Source: Myxococcota bacterium
GTDB lineage: Bacteria; Myxococcota; JAJVIH01
Direction of reading: 5' to 3'
DNA length: 64,000 nt
Assembly (NCBI GenBank): GCA_022072125.1
Contig: JAJVIH010000016.1
Coordinates: 307,856-371,855, forward strand
The position numbers and the translations under genes are program-made. A model generated the notes under the pieces. It ran no database searches. It was not told the origin of the DNA and saw only the letters and a program-made list of their open reading frames with translations. Each line of letters begins with the position of its first letter. The first letter of the stretch is position 1. Positions 48,886 through 58,200 of this stretch are shown here, in pieces.

Positions 48886-48938
48886 ACCGGAGTTGCGGCC
48901 GAAGCCGCTTGTGACGCGCGGTCCCTGGCCGCGGGGAC

Positions 48939-50831
48939 TCACTTCCGGTCAAAATGCGGGAAGACCTTGTCTTCGAAGACCTTCTGCAGTGCGGGGTCGA
49001 GTTTGGCCACGCGGTCTGCATAATCCTCGCGCACGGGAATATGGTAGCCATGGTCCCGCTTCTGCACCGGCGGCATCCATGCGGTGTGCAGCGAGAAGGT
49101 CATGTCGAAATCCGGATGCCCCAGGCGGCAGAGGGGACCTTGCGCCAGGTTGGCGGCGTCGAAAATCCATAGTTCGTCGCCCGAGGATTTGGGATTGCTT
49201 TTGTCGTCCGACACCATGACCATCATGATGTAGCCCTGATTGGAGGCGGCCGCGCCGCGTTTGGGCGCGAACAGCGGCGACAACCCCGCGCGGCCGGCGG
49301 GGAAGCGGTAGCCATCGGCGATTTTCATTTCGCGGGCGTCCAGCCGCACGATGGAAGCGGGCTGGCGTATGTCTTTCATCCGCTCCACGGGGATCTTGCG
49401 GTAGGGATATTTGGCGTACATGTCCCATAGGCGTTGGGTCAGGGTCTCCGGCGTTTGACCGGCGCACAGCCAGTACAGGTTTTCCATGCGCGGTCCGGGC
49501 TGGAAATCGCGGTGGGTGTACAGCGCCACGCCCCAGGTCCAGTCTTCGTCCGTGAGATGCAGGCTCTCAAGAACCTTGCCGCTTTCGCCGTCAATCACAT
49601 GGCGTCCCATCGTGTTGATGTCCATGCCCGCGCCCATGACGCCGAGGATCTCGCGCCGCGGCGAGCCGCCGCCCACCAGGGTGTCGCTGGCGCGCAGCCA
49701 TTCAGACGGATCGGTGGCGGGGATATGTCCCATGTGCAGGGTGATTTTGCCGTCCGGATTGTCGTAATCAGCCAGGAAATGGGCGGCTTCGCGTTCCAGC
49801 ACCACTTTGCGGGCGGTGACCTTGCCGCCGCCCGTTTTCAGGTCGCGGCGGGCGAGAATATAGAGCACGCAGTCCGGGGACTGGGGTTTGGATTTCTCCG
49901 GATCAAAAAGCTGTTCGCCCTCGGCGTAGAACGCTGTGTCCATCAGGATGACATAATCCCGGGTGACGGCGAACTGGTGCGCGGTCTGGCGAATGCCCAG
50001 GCCCGCGCCTTCCGGTGAGACCAGCGTGTGCAGTTCCACGGGGCCGTCGCCACGCCAGCGCACCACATGGACAAAGGGTGTTCCGCCGACCAGATCGCCG
50101 CCGTAGTTGACGCTGAACACCTCCCCCGTGTGTTCGTCGTAATAGGGATGGGCGCTGGTCATGATGAGTTTGAATGGCCCGTTTATCACGGTCAGGTTAT
50201 CGGGCAGCGCGCCCGTCCACTCCCTGTTCCAGCCCATGGGCGTGGCCAACTCCAGCGAAACCGGATCAATTTCGTAGGGACGTCCGGCGTCGAAGGTGGC
50301 CATCAGCCGCTTGCCCATGGGCAGAAAGGCGGTGTTGACCTGGTTGCGCGCGCCCAGGATGGAAGACACCCGCGCCATCGCCACGGTGCGGAAACCCGCC
50401 TCCTCGCCCATGGTCGCCTGGTCCGCGTAGTAGCAGGGGGTGCGCATCAGCCGCGAACGGAAGGCCAGTTTATTGTCCTCGAAGTCCAGGCGGTAGACCA
50501 TGCCGTCGCCGTTGAAGACCGGGGAGCCATCGCCCAGCGGGATCGCGCTGATGATGAAACCGTGGCCCAGGATGTCCGTGGGCATCTTGCCGCTGAGAAC
50601 GTGCAGGTTGATATCCAGTTCCTTGCTGTTGGCGCGCCCCAGGGATGCGGGCATGCGCGCGGGCAGTTCTGGTCCGGTATCGGCCAGGACCGCCGCGGGC
50701 GAGGCTCCGCCATCGGCGGCGAGGCCTGCATCCGCCGATGGGGAAGAATCCGCGCAGCCAGGGAGAAAACGGGAAGCAGCGCCGGCGGCGAGGCCGGCGC
50801 CCAGGTGATGGATAAAAGTACGGCGATCCAT
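48939..50831 (-). CDS. Carotenoid oxygenase (RPE65/CCD)-like protein with Tat-like/lipoprotein-like N-terminus
   Basis: MDRRTFIHHLGAGLAAGAASRFLPGCADSS; AIPLGDGSPVFNGDGMVYRLDFEDNKLAFRSRLMRTPCYYAD...; SAHPYYDEHTGEVFSVNYGG; TFSLHTAWMPP. Confidence 0.75.
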   Translation of the reverse strand: MDRRTFIHHLGAGLAAGAASRFLPGCADSSPSADAGLAADGGASPAAVLADTGPELPARMPASLGRANSKELDINLHVLSGKMPTDILGHGFIISAIPLGDGSPVFNGDGMVYRLDFEDNKLAFRSRLMRTPCYYADQATMGEEAGFRTVAMARVSSILGARNQVNTAFLPMGKRLMATFDAGRPYEIDPVSLELATPMGWNREWTGALPDNLTVINGPFKLIMTSAHPYYDEHTGEVFSVNYGGDLVGGTPFVHVVRWRGDGPVELHTLVSPEGAGLGIRQTAHQFAVTRDYVILMDTAFYAEGEQLFDPEKSKPQSPDCVLYILARRDLKTGGGKVTARKVVLEREAAHFLADYDNPDGKITLHMGHIPATDPSEWLRASDTLVGGGSPRREILGVMGAGMDINTMGRHVIDGESGKVLESLHLTDEDWTWGVALYTHRDFQPGPRMENLYWLCAGQTPETLTQRLWDMYAKYPYRKIPVERMKDIRQPASIVRLDAREMKIADGYRFPAGRAGLSPLFAPKRGAAASNQGYIMMVMVSDDKSNPKSSGDELWIFDAANLAQGPLCRLGHPDFDMTFSLHTAWMPPVQKRDHGYHIPVREDYADRVAKLDPALQKVFEDKVFPHFDRK

Positions 50832-51024
50832 ATGCGTAAGCGTACCCGCTGTTGATGGTGATGGGAGCCGGACCTTACCCGCAGGATTTGTTTCCAGGCA
50901 AGCAGCAGCGGCATTCTCTCATACGTGAGGGAAGGAATCCGCCGGCATGGCCGCCGTGGCGATCACTGAACTGGAGCCCTCGTATCAGGATGCGGGATAT
51001 TGCAGCCGGGTGGAAATGGGGAAG

Positions 51025-51444
51025 TTATCCCGCTTCGGCGGTTTTTTTCAGATCGTGGGCGAAGTCATCAAAAGCTGGTTGCAGGTCCGGAATGGATTTG
51101 GTGATCAGCGGCGCCATCAGGCCGGTAAACTCCTCGCGCATGCTGAAATCAACGGCTCCGCCTTTGGGCGTCAATGTGAAGGTGCGTTCGCCCTTGAACA
51201 GGCCCAGCGGCATGCCTCCTGTCCAGACCATGCATTTTTCCGGTTCGAGCAGGGTCACTTTCACCGGAAAGGCGCGCCCGGGGCTGATTTTGGCGAAGAT
51301 CTTGATGGTGCTTCCAGGGGTGATGACTCCCTCCACCTTGTCCACGGTCGTGTTCCAGGCTGGGTAGGCGGCGGCGTCCGTCAACAGGCGCCAAATGCGC
51401 TGCGCGGGGGCGTTGATGGTGATGTTGGTGGCGAAAGCTTTCAT
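51025..51444 (-). CDS. SRPBCC family protein
   Basis: MKAFATNITINAPAQRIWRLLTDAAAYPAWNTTVDKVEGVITPGSTIKIFAKISPGRAFPVKVTLLEP. Confidence 0.85.
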   Translation of the reverse strand: MKAFATNITINAPAQRIWRLLTDAAAYPAWNTTVDKVEGVITPGSTIKIFAKISPGRAFPVKVTLLEPEKCMVWTGGMPLGLFKGERTFTLTPKGGAVDFSMREEFTGLMAPLITKSIPDLQPAFDDFAHDLKKTAEAG

Positions 51445-51673
51445 GCATTCTCCTGGTGAGGCGGCTGGTGAGCCATGGATATACGTATTTCCGGCGCCCG
51501 GTCACCCGTATGGGTGAAATTGTTTTTCCGGGCGGCAAAACATTCCTTCGCGCGGGAGTTTCAGCCACAAGCCGCGGTCTGCTTCTGGAATCGAAACCCC
51601 TTCCCTGAATGCGCCCTTCGTGGCGTCCCCAGCCGCAATCCCGAGGCCAATCGCCAGAAAAGCTGTTCCAGGG

Positions 51674-52366
51674 TCATTTTTTTCTTGTCCCTCCCGCGCC
51701 CAACTCCGCCGCTAACCATTGGTGAACGGGAAGCAGGTCGCGGAGCCGTTCCACACACCACCCGGTCAATCCGGGCTGCGTCAGAAGTTTTTTGGGCATG
51801 GGCTCGCCAAACCGGATTTGAAAACAGTTCCTGCGCAACAGATCCGCGCGCGGGTGATCATCGCTCCATGGGGATGGCGTACGTTTGAGTTGGTCCCCGG
51901 CGACCTCCACTCCATGCCTGGAATGCGCCTTGAACACGGCTTCAATCGCCCGTGATAACGCTTCCCCACGGGGGCCCGCGACGGCTTGACGCCAACGGCT
52001 CCGTGTTTCTGGTGTAAACATGGCGCCGCTGGCGAATCCGGCGGAATCGCCAGCGATCCGGATCCACAATGTGGGCGCGGTTTTTTTGTCCGGACCCGCC
52101 CAAGCCGTCAGGAGAAGATGGTCTTTGTAACGGGGCGATCCAGGCGCGGCGAAACGCAAATCCGTGTGGAGGGGCGATACCGAACCGCGCGGAATCACGG
52201 TGAGTCCGGCGTCCAGCACTCCGGCCACATCCTGAATCAGCGCCGCGCCGGGTTTGAAAAGTCCGGAAGACAACAAATCCTTCTGTTCCGCATATTGGGC
52301 TGGATCAAATTTAGGCAGGGACGGCAGAAGCGCCAGCGCGGCGGGATTGAAACCTGGAAACGCCAT
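51674..52366 (-). CDS. DUF2461-like protein
   Basis: MAFPGFNPAALALLPSLPKF...SPLHTDLRFAAPGSPRYKDHLLLTAW...LWIRIAGDSAGFASGAMFTPE. Confidence 0.5.
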   Translation of the reverse strand: MAFPGFNPAALALLPSLPKFDPAQYAEQKDLLSSGLFKPGAALIQDVAGVLDAGLTVIPRGSVSPLHTDLRFAAPGSPRYKDHLLLTAWAGPDKKTAPTLWIRIAGDSAGFASGAMFTPETRSRWRQAVAGPRGEALSRAIEAVFKAHSRHGVEVAGDQLKRTPSPWSDDHPRADLLRRNCFQIRFGEPMPKKLLTQPGLTGWCVERLRDLLPVHQWLAAELGAGGTRKK

Positions 52367-52812
52367 GAAAACCTTCCCCCGCGACCTTCTGGCGGCAGTG
52401 TGAAGATGATTGAATGCACATGCATTATTGCCAGAGTCATCCGCGGAGGCAAGCAGCGCCCCATGAAGAACTTACGGTTCTCCTCTTCATATTCATACGC
52501 CGTTTTACACCTCTTCTTCTTGTTCTCAGTCCGTGGACCTCGCTTCCAGCGCGTAGCGCCGGGGTCTCTCCATCGCATGCGCACGATATGAGAGCCGTCC
52601 ATCATCCCATCCCCGTTGCTTGCGTTGCAGGCGACAGGGCGAGGTTCGCGGAAGCCTGCTCCCATTGCCCAATTCCGGTTCCGGGTGTCCGCCTGCCTTC
52701 ACATCCCGGCCAACCCCGCCGGGCCGGAGGTGAACACGCCCTGGCGCGGGGATGGCGAATTCCGTCCGCTCTTCAAAACCGGGAGCGGAGAGAGCCTGGG
52801 AAGACCCCCTGC

Positions 52813-52842
52813 TTGACCTGGAGAAAGCGCCCTCCTTACACT
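52813..52842 (+). promoter_or_regulatory. Sigma70-type promoter TTGACC-18-TACACT
   Basis: 30 nt upstream of the NfeD-like gene start. Confidence 0.6.
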
Positions 52843-52871
52843 GATGCAGGCGCAACATGCGGGAGTGAACC

Positions 52872-53462
52872 ATGAATGATATCAGTCTTTACTGGGTCAT
52901 CGCCCTGGCGAGCTCTGTGCTGTTTGGCATCAAGCTGTTTCTCGCCTTGGTGGGTATTGGAGACGGCGACGCCCATGACATGGGCTTTGAACACGCCGAT
53001 GGGGATGGTGCGGTCCACCAGTCCGCCTCCCCTCATCTGTCATCGGAAGCGGCGTTTACCCTCATTTCGTTGCAGTCCATCCTGGCCTTTTTGATGGGCG
53101 CCGGATGGACCGGCCTGGCCGCCCGCAAGGAATGGGAGTTGGGTCCGGGTCTCGCGGCCCTGACAGCCTTTGTGATTGGCTTCCTCATGATGCTTCTGGC
53201 CTCCTACCTGGCTTGGGTCTTGCGCAAGCTGACCAAATCGCCGCCTTTTGATCCCAAAACCGCCGTTGGGCAGGTGGGCAAGGTGTACCTGACCGTGCCG
53301 GCGAAGGGCGGCGGTTTTGGACAGGTGGAAGTGCTGGTCTCGGGCCGCAAGCGCATCATCAACGCCATGAGTTCCGGCGGTGAGATTGGTTCATTCAAAG
53401 AGGTGCGCGTGCTGGAAGTGCATGATGGTCCCACGCTGGTGGTGGAGCCGTTGGGCGTCTGA
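52872..53462 (+). CDS. NfeD/YqiJ-like integral membrane protein with C-terminal OB-fold
   Basis: TM segments followed by TAVGQVGKVYLTVPAKGGGFGQVEVLVSGRKRIINAMSSGGEIGSFKEVRVLEVHDGPTLVVEPL. Confidence 0.7.
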   Translation: MNDISLYWVIALASSVLFGIKLFLALVGIGDGDAHDMGFEHADGDGAVHQSASPHLSSEAAFTLISLQSILAFLMGAGWTGLAARKEWELGPGLAALTAFVIGFLMMLLASYLAWVLRKLTKSPPFDPKTAVGQVGKVYLTVPAKGGGFGQVEVLVSGRKRIINAMSSGGEIGSFKEVRVLEVHDGPTLVVEPLGV

Positions 53463-53684
53463 CTTCCGTTGACACCCGGAGACCGCCGTGCCATCACGAA
53501 ACACTGTGGAGACACGGCTTGACCTGAAAACAACGCCCCGGCCCGTGGACGTCCCGCGCGGGCCTGTCTCTTGTTGCGCCAGCGCGCGAGTTGCGGCGCC
53601 CAGGAATCAATCCCGCACCGTTATCACGCGGCGATCCCCGCCATACGGAGAGTTCCGCGGGCAAGCGCCAAGGCGGAACTGACC

Positions 53685-55010
53685 ATGGCCCTGCATCTGT
53701 TTGAAGCGGTTGGCGTCGAACTGGAATACATGATCGTCCAGCGCGGCACGCTGGATGTCATTCCCATCGCCGATCAGCTTCTCAAGGCGGAGGCGGGGCG
53801 CATCACCAGCAGTGTGGAGCGCGGTGAGATCGCCTGGTCCAACGAATTGACCGCCCACCAGCTTGAAATGAAGACCAACGGACCCGCGGCGTCTTTCCGG
53901 GGGTTGGGCGCCAGGTTCCTCGACAATGTGCGTTACGCCAACGGTCTCCTGGAGCCCATGAACGCCCGGCTGTTGTCCACCGGCATGCATCCGTGGATGA
54001 ATCCCTTGACCCAGACGAAGCTTTGGCCCCACGAACACCACGAGACGTACCAGGCCATCCATCGTATTTTCAATTGTCGCGGACATGGCTGGGCCAACCT
54101 CCAGAGCGCGCAACTGAATCTTCCCTTCGCCGGTGATGATGAATTCGCCCGCCTGCACGCCGCGGTCCGGGTGCTGTTGCCGGTATTGCCGGCCTTGTCG
54201 GCCAGTTCTCCGGTATTTGAAGGCCGCATGACATACTGGATGGACAATCGCATGCGGTTCTATCGCGGCAAATCGGCGCGGGCGCCTTTTGCGGCGGGGA
54301 TGCTGATTCCCGAGCCGGTGGCCAGCCAGCAAGAATATATGGATGTGATCCTGCGCCGCATTTGGGATGACCTGGCGCCGCACGATCCCACCGGTGTGTT
54401 GCGCCATGAATTTCTCAATATGCGCGCTGCTATCGCCCGTTTCGATCGCATGGCGATTGAGATCCGCGTGTTGGATGCGCAGGAGAATCCGCTGGCCGAC
54501 ATGGTGATTCTGGAACTGGTCACCCGGACGCTGAAGCTGCTCGCCGCCGAGACCTGGACGAGCATACGCATGATGAACCGGACCGACACCGCGCGGCTGG
54601 CGGCCATTCTGTTTGATTGCATTGATCAGACCGACGGGCTGGTGGTGCAGGACGCCGCTTACCTGGGCCTGTTCGGAGTGACCGGACGGGATCGCATGCT
54701 GGTCAGCGAATTGTGGCGAATCCTCGCCCCGCTGGCCTGGCCTGAAGCGGAGCGAACGGAGTCCGAAAACCAGATTCTGGGCGTCATCCTCCAGGGATGC
54801 TGCGGCAGGAGAATTCAGCGGATCTGCCAGACGGCGGAGCCCTGGTTTGGCGCGCGCGATGAATGGGGAATTCTTGATCCAAAACGTTACCGCCTGATGC
54901 TCAATCGCGTATATGCTCGCATGGCGGATTGCCTGCATGAGGGAAAACTGCTTGAAGAGGGCGGCGTGGATGCTTGGCTGGGCGCCCGCGGAGGCGAGGT
55001 GGTTGGATAA
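53685..55010 (+). CDS. Glutamate-cysteine ligase (GCS2)-family protein
   Basis: FEAVGVELEYMIVQRGTLDVIPIADQLL...NELTAHQLEMKTNGP...STGMHPWMNP...NLQSAQLNLPF...IEIRVLDAQENPLAD. Confidence 0.8.
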   Translation: MALHLFEAVGVELEYMIVQRGTLDVIPIADQLLKAEAGRITSSVERGEIAWSNELTAHQLEMKTNGPAASFRGLGARFLDNVRYANGLLEPMNARLLSTGMHPWMNPLTQTKLWPHEHHETYQAIHRIFNCRGHGWANLQSAQLNLPFAGDDEFARLHAAVRVLLPVLPALSASSPVFEGRMTYWMDNRMRFYRGKSARAPFAAGMLIPEPVASQQEYMDVILRRIWDDLAPHDPTGVLRHEFLNMRAAIARFDRMAIEIRVLDAQENPLADMVILELVTRTLKLLAAETWTSIRMMNRTDTARLAAILFDCIDQTDGLVVQDAAYLGLFGVTGRDRMLVSELWRILAPLAWPEAERTESENQILGVILQGCCGRRIQRICQTAEPWFGARDEWGILDPKRYRLMLNRVYARMADCLHEGKLLEEGGVDAWLGARGGEVVG

Positions 55011-55057
55011 CCAAAGGCGCCAGGCTTGCGAAACGCCGGCGCCGGTCAACCGGATAC

Positions 55058-56761
55058 ATGGGGATGCAACTTCACCAGGAATATGATGTCGCAATCATCG
55101 GCGGCGGCGTGAACGGAACCGGGATCGCCCGCGACTGCGCCATGCGCGGCCTCAAGACCATTCTGATCGAAAAAAAGGATTTGGCCTCTGGGGCTTCCGG
55201 CGCCAATTCCGGCATGATCCATGGCGGCATCCGCTACCTTCAGCACGACGCCAACACAACCCGGCTGTCGTGCATAGACTCCGGATATATCCAGAAAATC
55301 GCCCCGCATCTGCTGTTCCGCGTGCCATTCATGTTTCCGATTCCCGGGGGAGTGGGCGCCGGGCGGGTCAAACAGCGGTTGCTCCTGCCCGCCGTCGAGG
55401 CCTATTTCGCGGCTTATGACAAATATTCGGCGCTCAAAAACGGCATGCCGCATACCCGTTTGTCCGCAGGAGAAGCCTACACGCTGGAGCCGCGTCTGGC
55501 GCGGGGCATGATCGGCGCCGTCACCACCGATGAGTGGGGAACCGATCCGTTCCGGCTGTGCGTCGCCAATGCGATTTCCGCGAGGGAACATGGCGCGGAT
55601 ATTCTGGTGCACACCGAGGTGCGGGGGCTGATGACCGGCGAGCACGGACGTTGCGAAGGCCTGAAGGTTCGTGACGCGCTGACCGGCGAATGCCGGGAGA
55701 TCAGGGCGCGGGTGACCTTCTGCGCAGTGGGTCCATGGACCCCGCGCATGATGCGGCGCTTTGGCGATGTCGAGGTGAAACTGCGCCCAGGGAAAGGGAT
55801 TCACCTGGTGTATGACCGCCGCGTCGTTAATCATGCGGTGATCGCCTACGCGGTGGATGGCCGGCAGGTGTTCATCATGCCCCATGAAAACGGCGCCATT
55901 CTGGGAACCACCGATGATGACTATTACGGCGATCCCGACGAGGTGAAGGGCACGCGCGACGAGGTGGAATACCTCCTGCAGGCGGTGGAGCAGGTGATCC
56001 CCTCCATCCGCCAGCACCGGGTGACGCGCGTGATGGCCGGGGTGCGGCCCACCCTCCATGAATACGGCAAGAACGAAGACGCTCTGAGCCGTTCGCACCG
56101 CATTCTGGATCACGCCGGCGACGGGCGTCCCGGTTTGTTGTCGGTGGCGGGCGGAAAACTCGCCTCCTACCGGGAACTGTCCCAGGAGGCCGCCGACGAG
56201 ATTTGCAGGCAGCTTGGGGTGGAGCGGGCGTGCCGGACGCACCTCGAAAAACTCCCTGGCGGCGATGACGCGCCGCCGCCTTCCGAACTGGGACGGGAGT
56301 TCCATCTGCCGGCCAATGTGGTGGAGCGCGTGATTTACCGCCATGGGTCGCGCGCCCGCGATGTGCTGGCTCTCACGCGCGAGGACAAACGCAACCGCGC
56401 GCTGGTGTGCGAATGCGAACCGGTGACGGAAGGGGAGTTGCGCTACTCCATCCGCCATGAGTTCGTCCGCAGGTTGACCGACGTGCGCAAGCGCACCCGC
56501 TGCGCTATGGGATCCTGCCAGGGATGCAACTGCATCGCCCGCGCCGGACAGATATTCGCCGAAGAGCGCGGGCTGCGGCCAGAGGAATCGCGGATCGAGA
56601 TCATCGGCCTGTTGCAGGAGCGGTGGAAGGGGAAATCGGTCGCGCTCGGCGGGCCGCAACTGGCGGTGGAGGAGATCAATCAGGCGATCCATTTCGGCCT
56701 GGGCGGCATGAACCCGGGAGAACGCGCCCGCGCCGCCGGTTCGGGAGAGCCCAGAACATGA
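55058..56761 (+). CDS. glpA: Anaerobic glycerol-3-phosphate dehydrogenase subunit A (with C-terminal Cys-rich BFD-like domain)
   Basis: YDVAIIGGGVNGTGIARDCAMRGLKTILIEKKDLASGASGANSGMIHGGIRYL; C-terminal CECEPVTEGELRYSI...RTRCAMGSCQGCNC. Confidence 0.93.
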   Translation: MGMQLHQEYDVAIIGGGVNGTGIARDCAMRGLKTILIEKKDLASGASGANSGMIHGGIRYLQHDANTTRLSCIDSGYIQKIAPHLLFRVPFMFPIPGGVGAGRVKQRLLLPAVEAYFAAYDKYSALKNGMPHTRLSAGEAYTLEPRLARGMIGAVTTDEWGTDPFRLCVANAISAREHGADILVHTEVRGLMTGEHGRCEGLKVRDALTGECREIRARVTFCAVGPWTPRMMRRFGDVEVKLRPGKGIHLVYDRRVVNHAVIAYAVDGRQVFIMPHENGAILGTTDDDYYGDPDEVKGTRDEVEYLLQAVEQVIPSIRQHRVTRVMAGVRPTLHEYGKNEDALSRSHRILDHAGDGRPGLLSVAGGKLASYRELSQEAADEICRQLGVERACRTHLEKLPGGDDAPPPSELGREFHLPANVVERVIYRHGSRARDVLALTREDKRNRALVCECEPVTEGELRYSIRHEFVRRLTDVRKRTRCAMGSCQGCNCIARAGQIFAEERGLRPEESRIEIIGLLQERWKGKSVALGGPQLAVEEINQAIHFGLGGMNPGERARAAGSGEPRT

Positions 56762-58116
56762 GCCTCGCCGCTCTTCAATTCCCGCCTCGCCGCGAGCGTG
56801 AACTGGACGGCGTGGCCGAGTGCGATGTGCTGGTGATCGGCGGGGGCCTGGCGGGCGCCATGGCCGCACTTTCCGCGCGGGAGCAAAGCGCCAGCGTGAT
56901 TGTCGTGCGCCCGGCGGCGGCGGCTTCGCGCATGTGGTCGGGCGCGGTGGATGTCGCATCCGGCTGGCTGCCTCCTCCCTGTCCGTTCAGCGAGGCGCCT
57001 TCCATCGGAAGCAACCTGCGCCATATCCTCCGGCATTTTCCGTGGCATCCCTACGTGCGGATTGGTGAAGCGGAGAAAGACCTGCCCGCGGCGCTGGAAT
57101 TCGCCGCCCGGGAGTTGCCGCAATTGGGTTTTCCGGCGGTGAATCTGGATGAAAGCAACGGGATCTTCGCCAGCACGGCGGGCGGATGGAAATCCTCGGC
57201 GTTCGCGGCGCGTCCGGCGGCGGCGGGAGACTTGCGCTCGCGGACGGACAGCAAGGTCTGCATTGCTGGATTTTCCAACTGGCCATCCTGCGACGCCCCT
57301 CAACTTGCCGCGATGTTGCAGGCCGCCATCCGCGCCGCCAACCCGGGTTGCCGTTTCGAGGCCGCCGCCGCGGATCTCGGCGAATGGCCGGAACAGGATG
57401 ATCCCTCCTGGCGCACCCCGCGTTACCTGGCCGCCATGCTGGACGCCAACCGCCAGGACTGGCTGCCCCGCTGGGCGGAAAAGCTGAACGCCCAGACGCG
57501 CGACGCCTCGCTGCTGTTGTTGCCGCCGTTGATGGGTACGAAAGGCGCGGATGTCTGTGAGGAGTTGTCTTCGCTGACGGGAAAACCCTGCGCGGAGTTG
57601 CTGAGCCGTCCACCCTCGATTTTCGGCGAGCGATTGCACGAGGCGCTGGAATCGGCGCTGGAATCCAGGGGGGTGCGCATCTACCGGGACCGCGCTGGAG
57701 GCTTCCTGAAGAAGGGAGACCGGTTGGAGGCCATCGTGTGCGACAATGGCGAGGTGAAGGCCCGGATGGTGGTGCTCGCCCATGGAAAATTCGCTTCGGG
57801 CGGCCTGGTGCGCGACAGCGAGTTCAGCGAAAGCGTGTTCAATCTGCCCCTGTTTGTGCGCGGCGAACCGGTGGGCTACCGGTTACCCGAAGAGTTTTTG
57901 TCGCCCCAGGTGGGCGGGGAACACCTGATATTCGAGATGGGCGTCAAGACCGACACATCGGGCCGTCCGCTGGATGAAGATGATCGCGTGATCTGGTCCA
58001 ATCTTGTTGCGTGCGGGTCATGTCTGATGGGGTATAGTCAGACACTGGGGATCAGCGGCGCGGGTGCGGCGATCTATAGCGGATGGCGCGCCGGCCGGAT
58101 CGCGGCGGCGGGCTAG
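56758..58116 (+). CDS. glpB: Anaerobic glycerol-3-phosphate dehydrogenase subunit B-like
   Basis: ECDVLVIGGGLAGAMAALSAREQSASVIVV...SRMWSGAVDVA...LAHGKFASGGLVRD; ATGA overlap with glpA. Confidence 0.85.
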   Translation: MSLAALQFPPRRERELDGVAECDVLVIGGGLAGAMAALSAREQSASVIVVRPAAAASRMWSGAVDVASGWLPPPCPFSEAPSIGSNLRHILRHFPWHPYVRIGEAEKDLPAALEFAARELPQLGFPAVNLDESNGIFASTAGGWKSSAFAARPAAAGDLRSRTDSKVCIAGFSNWPSCDAPQLAAMLQAAIRAANPGCRFEAAAADLGEWPEQDDPSWRTPRYLAAMLDANRQDWLPRWAEKLNAQTRDASLLLLPPLMGTKGADVCEELSSLTGKPCAELLSRPPSIFGERLHEALESALESRGVRIYRDRAGGFLKKGDRLEAIVCDNGEVKARMVVLAHGKFASGGLVRDSEFSESVFNLPLFVRGEPVGYRLPEEFLSPQVGGEHLIFEMGVKTDTSGRPLDEDDRVIWSNLVACGSCLMGYSQTLGISGAGAAIYSGWRAGRIAAAG

Positions 58117-58200
58117 CAGGCAAAAGCGCATGGCGGCCCGCCCCAGGCGGCATGGACACAAGGCTCAACTTCTGCCCGGAATTGACTGAACCAACGGACT

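Noticed and set aside
55046-56959. 637-aa minus ORF (and 53607-55094, 56680-57783 minus)
   Set aside because: Antisense of glpA, the GCS2 gene and glpB respectively; no homology pattern.
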